Assembly (NCBI GenBank): GCA_963576725.1
Contig: OY755240.1
Coordinates: 14,624,378-14,688,377 of the forward strand
Origin: Azorinus chamasolen
Lineage: Eukaryota; Mollusca; Bivalvia; Cardiida; Solecurtidae
Direction of reading: 5' to 3'
Length of the DNA: 64,000 bases
Part shown: positions 62,228-64,000 of the stretch, piece after piece
Position numbering within the stretch: the stretch's first letter is position 1
Layout: each line of letters begins with the position of its first letter
Translations under genes and position numbers: made by a program
Notes under the pieces: model-generated
Told to the model about the DNA's origin: nothing
Seen by the model: the letters and a program-made list of their open reading frames with translations, nothing else
Databases searched by the model: none

Positions 62228-62478
62228 TTGACCCTTTCCTGGTTCTACATTTTGTTCCAAATTCCAATGCCTACTGAATAGTCATGGGCAAGTTGATTGT
62301 AACTAGATTGTAGGGGTTGGACGTTGTAACCGCTGAGGAAATTATGAGGGCGGATCTTTCGGTTTCCGTTAGAAAGCGGAATAGATCTCGTGCAGACGGC
62401 TCATATAGGACCTGTCCGATCTAGATCCACTCCATTTGCAGATGTGCGAAAGCACCTTCATATGAAGGAAAGAGTTAA
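62228..62478. mobile_element. T1 MITE
   Basis: TTGACCCTTTCCTGGTTCTA to TATGAAGGAAAGAGTTAA. The core CAGACGGCTCATATAGGACC, then TGTCCGATC, is partly decayed. An extra hairpin CGGTTTCCGTTAGAAAGCGG lies nearby. Confidence 0.75.
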
Positions 62479-62547
62479 TAGATCCTACCTTTAGATTCTT
62501 AGGTACAGGGAACCTTATGAGTATTGGTTCCTGCATTATTATTTTTA

Positions 62548-63840
62548 TGCCCCCAAAGGCGGGCATATAGTAATCGCATTGTCCGTCCTTCCGTCTGTCC
62601 GTCTGTCCGTCCGTCCGTCCGTCTGTCCGTCTGTCCTTCCGTCCCAAATTCGTGTCCGGTCTGTAACTTCTTCATCTATCAATGGATTTCAATATAACTT
62701 ACCACAAATGTTCACCAGACAGAGACGATGTGTCGCGTTCAACTCCCAGGTCAATGGGTCAAAGGTCAAGGTCACAGGGTACAATTACTTTGGCACAAAT
62801 TTCGTGTCCGGTCTGTAACTTCTTCATCTGTCAATGGATTTCAATATAACTTGGCACAAATGTTCACCACACAAAGACGATGTGTCGCGTTCAACTCCCA
62901 GGTCCATGGGTCAAAGGTCAAGGTCACAGGGTACAATTACTTTGTTACAAATTTCGTGTCCGGCCTGTAACTTCTTCATCTATCAATGGATTTCAATATA
63001 ACTTGCCACAAATGTTCACCAGACAGAGACGATGTGTCGCGTTCAACTTTCAGGTCCATGGGTCAAAGGTCAAGGTCACAGGGTACAATTACTTTGTCAC
63101 AAAGTTCGTGTCCGGTCTGTAACTTCTTCATCTATCAATGGATTTCAATATAACTTGCCACAAATCTTCACCACACAAAGACGATGTGTCGGGGTCAACT
63201 CCCAGGTCCATGGGTCAAAGGTCAAGGTCACAGGGTACAATTACTTTGTCACAAATTTCGTGTCCGGTCTGTAACTTCTTCATCTATCAATGGATTTCAA
63301 TATAACTTGGCACAAATGTTCACCACACAAAGACAATGTGTCGCGTTCAACTCCCAGGTCAATGGGTCAAAGGTCAAGGTCACAGGGTACAATTACTTTG
63401 TAACAAATTTTGTGTTTTGCCTGTAACTTCTTTATCTATCAATGGATTTCAATATAATTTTGCACAAATGTTAAACACACTAAGACGATGTGTCGCTTTC
63501 AACTCCCAGGTCCATAGGTCAAAGGTCAAGGTCACAGGGTACAATTACTTTGTCACAAATTTCGTGTCCGGTCTGTAACTTCTTTATGTATCAATGGATT
63601 TCAATATAATTTGGCACAAATGTTCACCACACAAAAGATGATGTGTCGCTTTCAACTCGCTGGTCCATATGTCAAAGGTCAAGATCACAGGGTACAATTA
63701 CTTGTTTATCTGTGAATGGATTTCAAAGGAACCTGGCACAAATGTTCACCACACAAAGACGATGTGTCAACTCCCTGGTCCATGGGTCAAAGGTCAAGGT
63801 CACAGGGTATAATTTTGGGGGCATTTGTCACGTGACTGTG
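62548..63840. mobile_element. Family L element with a 152-bp tandem core array
   Basis: Left edge TATGCCCCCAAAGGCGGGCA and a GTCCGTCC tract; right edge TTTTGGGGGCATTTGTCACG. About eight units of 152 bp contain GTGTCCGGTCTGTAACTTCT, CAATGGATTTCAATATAACT and AAAGGTCAAGGTCACAGGG; the last two are shortened. The spacing is exactly 152 bp between units from 62728 to 63336. The recurring 80-codon frames are artefacts. It resembles pearl-type or Helitron-associated tandem-core elements of bivalves (family knowledge, not tested). Confidence 0.85.
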
Positions 63841-64000
63841 ACATCTCTTGTTTTAGATATGGTCTGTAGATACAGCGTTTTAAGTATACCATTGTATAGA
63901 GAATTTTATGATAATTGAAACAGTCTCTTGTAATTCCAGTGATGGAATGGCTTTGTAATTTTAAAAGTATGCTTATATCATGCGTATTTTATCATTGTAC
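63841..64000. other. Right edge, nothing recognised
   Basis: AT-rich flank of the L element. Confidence 0.3.

Noticed and set aside
62579..63578. Series of 79-80 codon frames starting every 152 bp
   Set aside because: The frames recur because the DNA unit is repeated; 152 is not a multiple of 3, and each frame ends within the next unit. No coding constraint is visible.

Overview
This window looks like low-GC, intron-bearing animal DNA, most likely from a bivalve mollusc. The evidence is spliced animal exons, tRNA-derived SINEs with CTCA-type tails, several non-LTR retrotransposon families with C-terminal CxxC...H...C domains, and tandem-core elements bounded by TATGCCCC-like ends. The species assignment is inference; nothing bacterial or organellar is seen.

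Host genes are few. (1) Two MIF/D-dopachrome-tautomerase genes lie on the minus strand: MIF-A (exon 1 at 4739-4849, exon 2 at 1234-1406, exon 3 off the left edge) and MIF-B (exons 47292-47402, 44214-44386 and 41692-41746; 112 codons, apparently complete). (2) Two intronless 371-codon seven-transmembrane receptor-like genes lie on the plus strand (26424-27539 and 55630-56745), about 74% identical by hand count. The order is MIF-A, 7TM-1, MIF-B, 7TM-2. This suggests an old tandem duplication of a MIF+7TM unit, later inflated unequally by insertions. The 7TM homology extends about 700 bp upstream and 80 bp downstream, and an old foldback repeat sits beside exon 2 in both MIF copies.

Nearly everything else is mobile DNA. 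TA-class MITEs have TACAGTAAAACC-like ends and TA targets. I use four subfamilies: TA-1 (ends GCGACCACC), TA-2 (TAACGACCACT), TA-3 (CCGGACGTT) and TA-4 (CAGTAGAACCTGTC). TTAA-class MITEs (piggyBac-like targets) I divide into T1 (TTAACCCTTTCCCTGTTC), T2 (TTAACCCTTTCGCTGCC), T3 (TTAACCCATTCCCT), T4 (TTAACCCTTCGCTTGC) and T5 (TTAACCCTTTACTCCATG). Other families are C (foldback, CCACCAAACCC arms), H (foldback, TTTTAGTTGAGTCTGAG arms), J, and L (tandem cores between TTATRCCCC-like ends).

By region: 1-8 kb holds MIF-A with repeat-filled introns and nested MITEs. 9-12 kb holds a LINE 3' end, minisatellites and a GT tract. 12.4-18.5 kb is a decayed autonomous Helitron broken by a mariner-like element and two J repeats. 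18.5-25.7 kb is SINE, MITE and tandem repeats. 25.7-27.7 kb is the first receptor unit. 28-40 kb holds a composite element with a tRNA-like segment, a minus-strand LINE end, palindromic arrays and a 1.3 kb direct duplication carrying another tRNA-like sequence. 41-47.5 kb is MIF-B. 49.4-53.2 kb is a LINE followed by tandem arrays. 54.4-56.9 kb is the second receptor unit, interrupted by a large foldback. 57-64 kb is nested MITEs, another LINE relic and a 152-bp tandem array.
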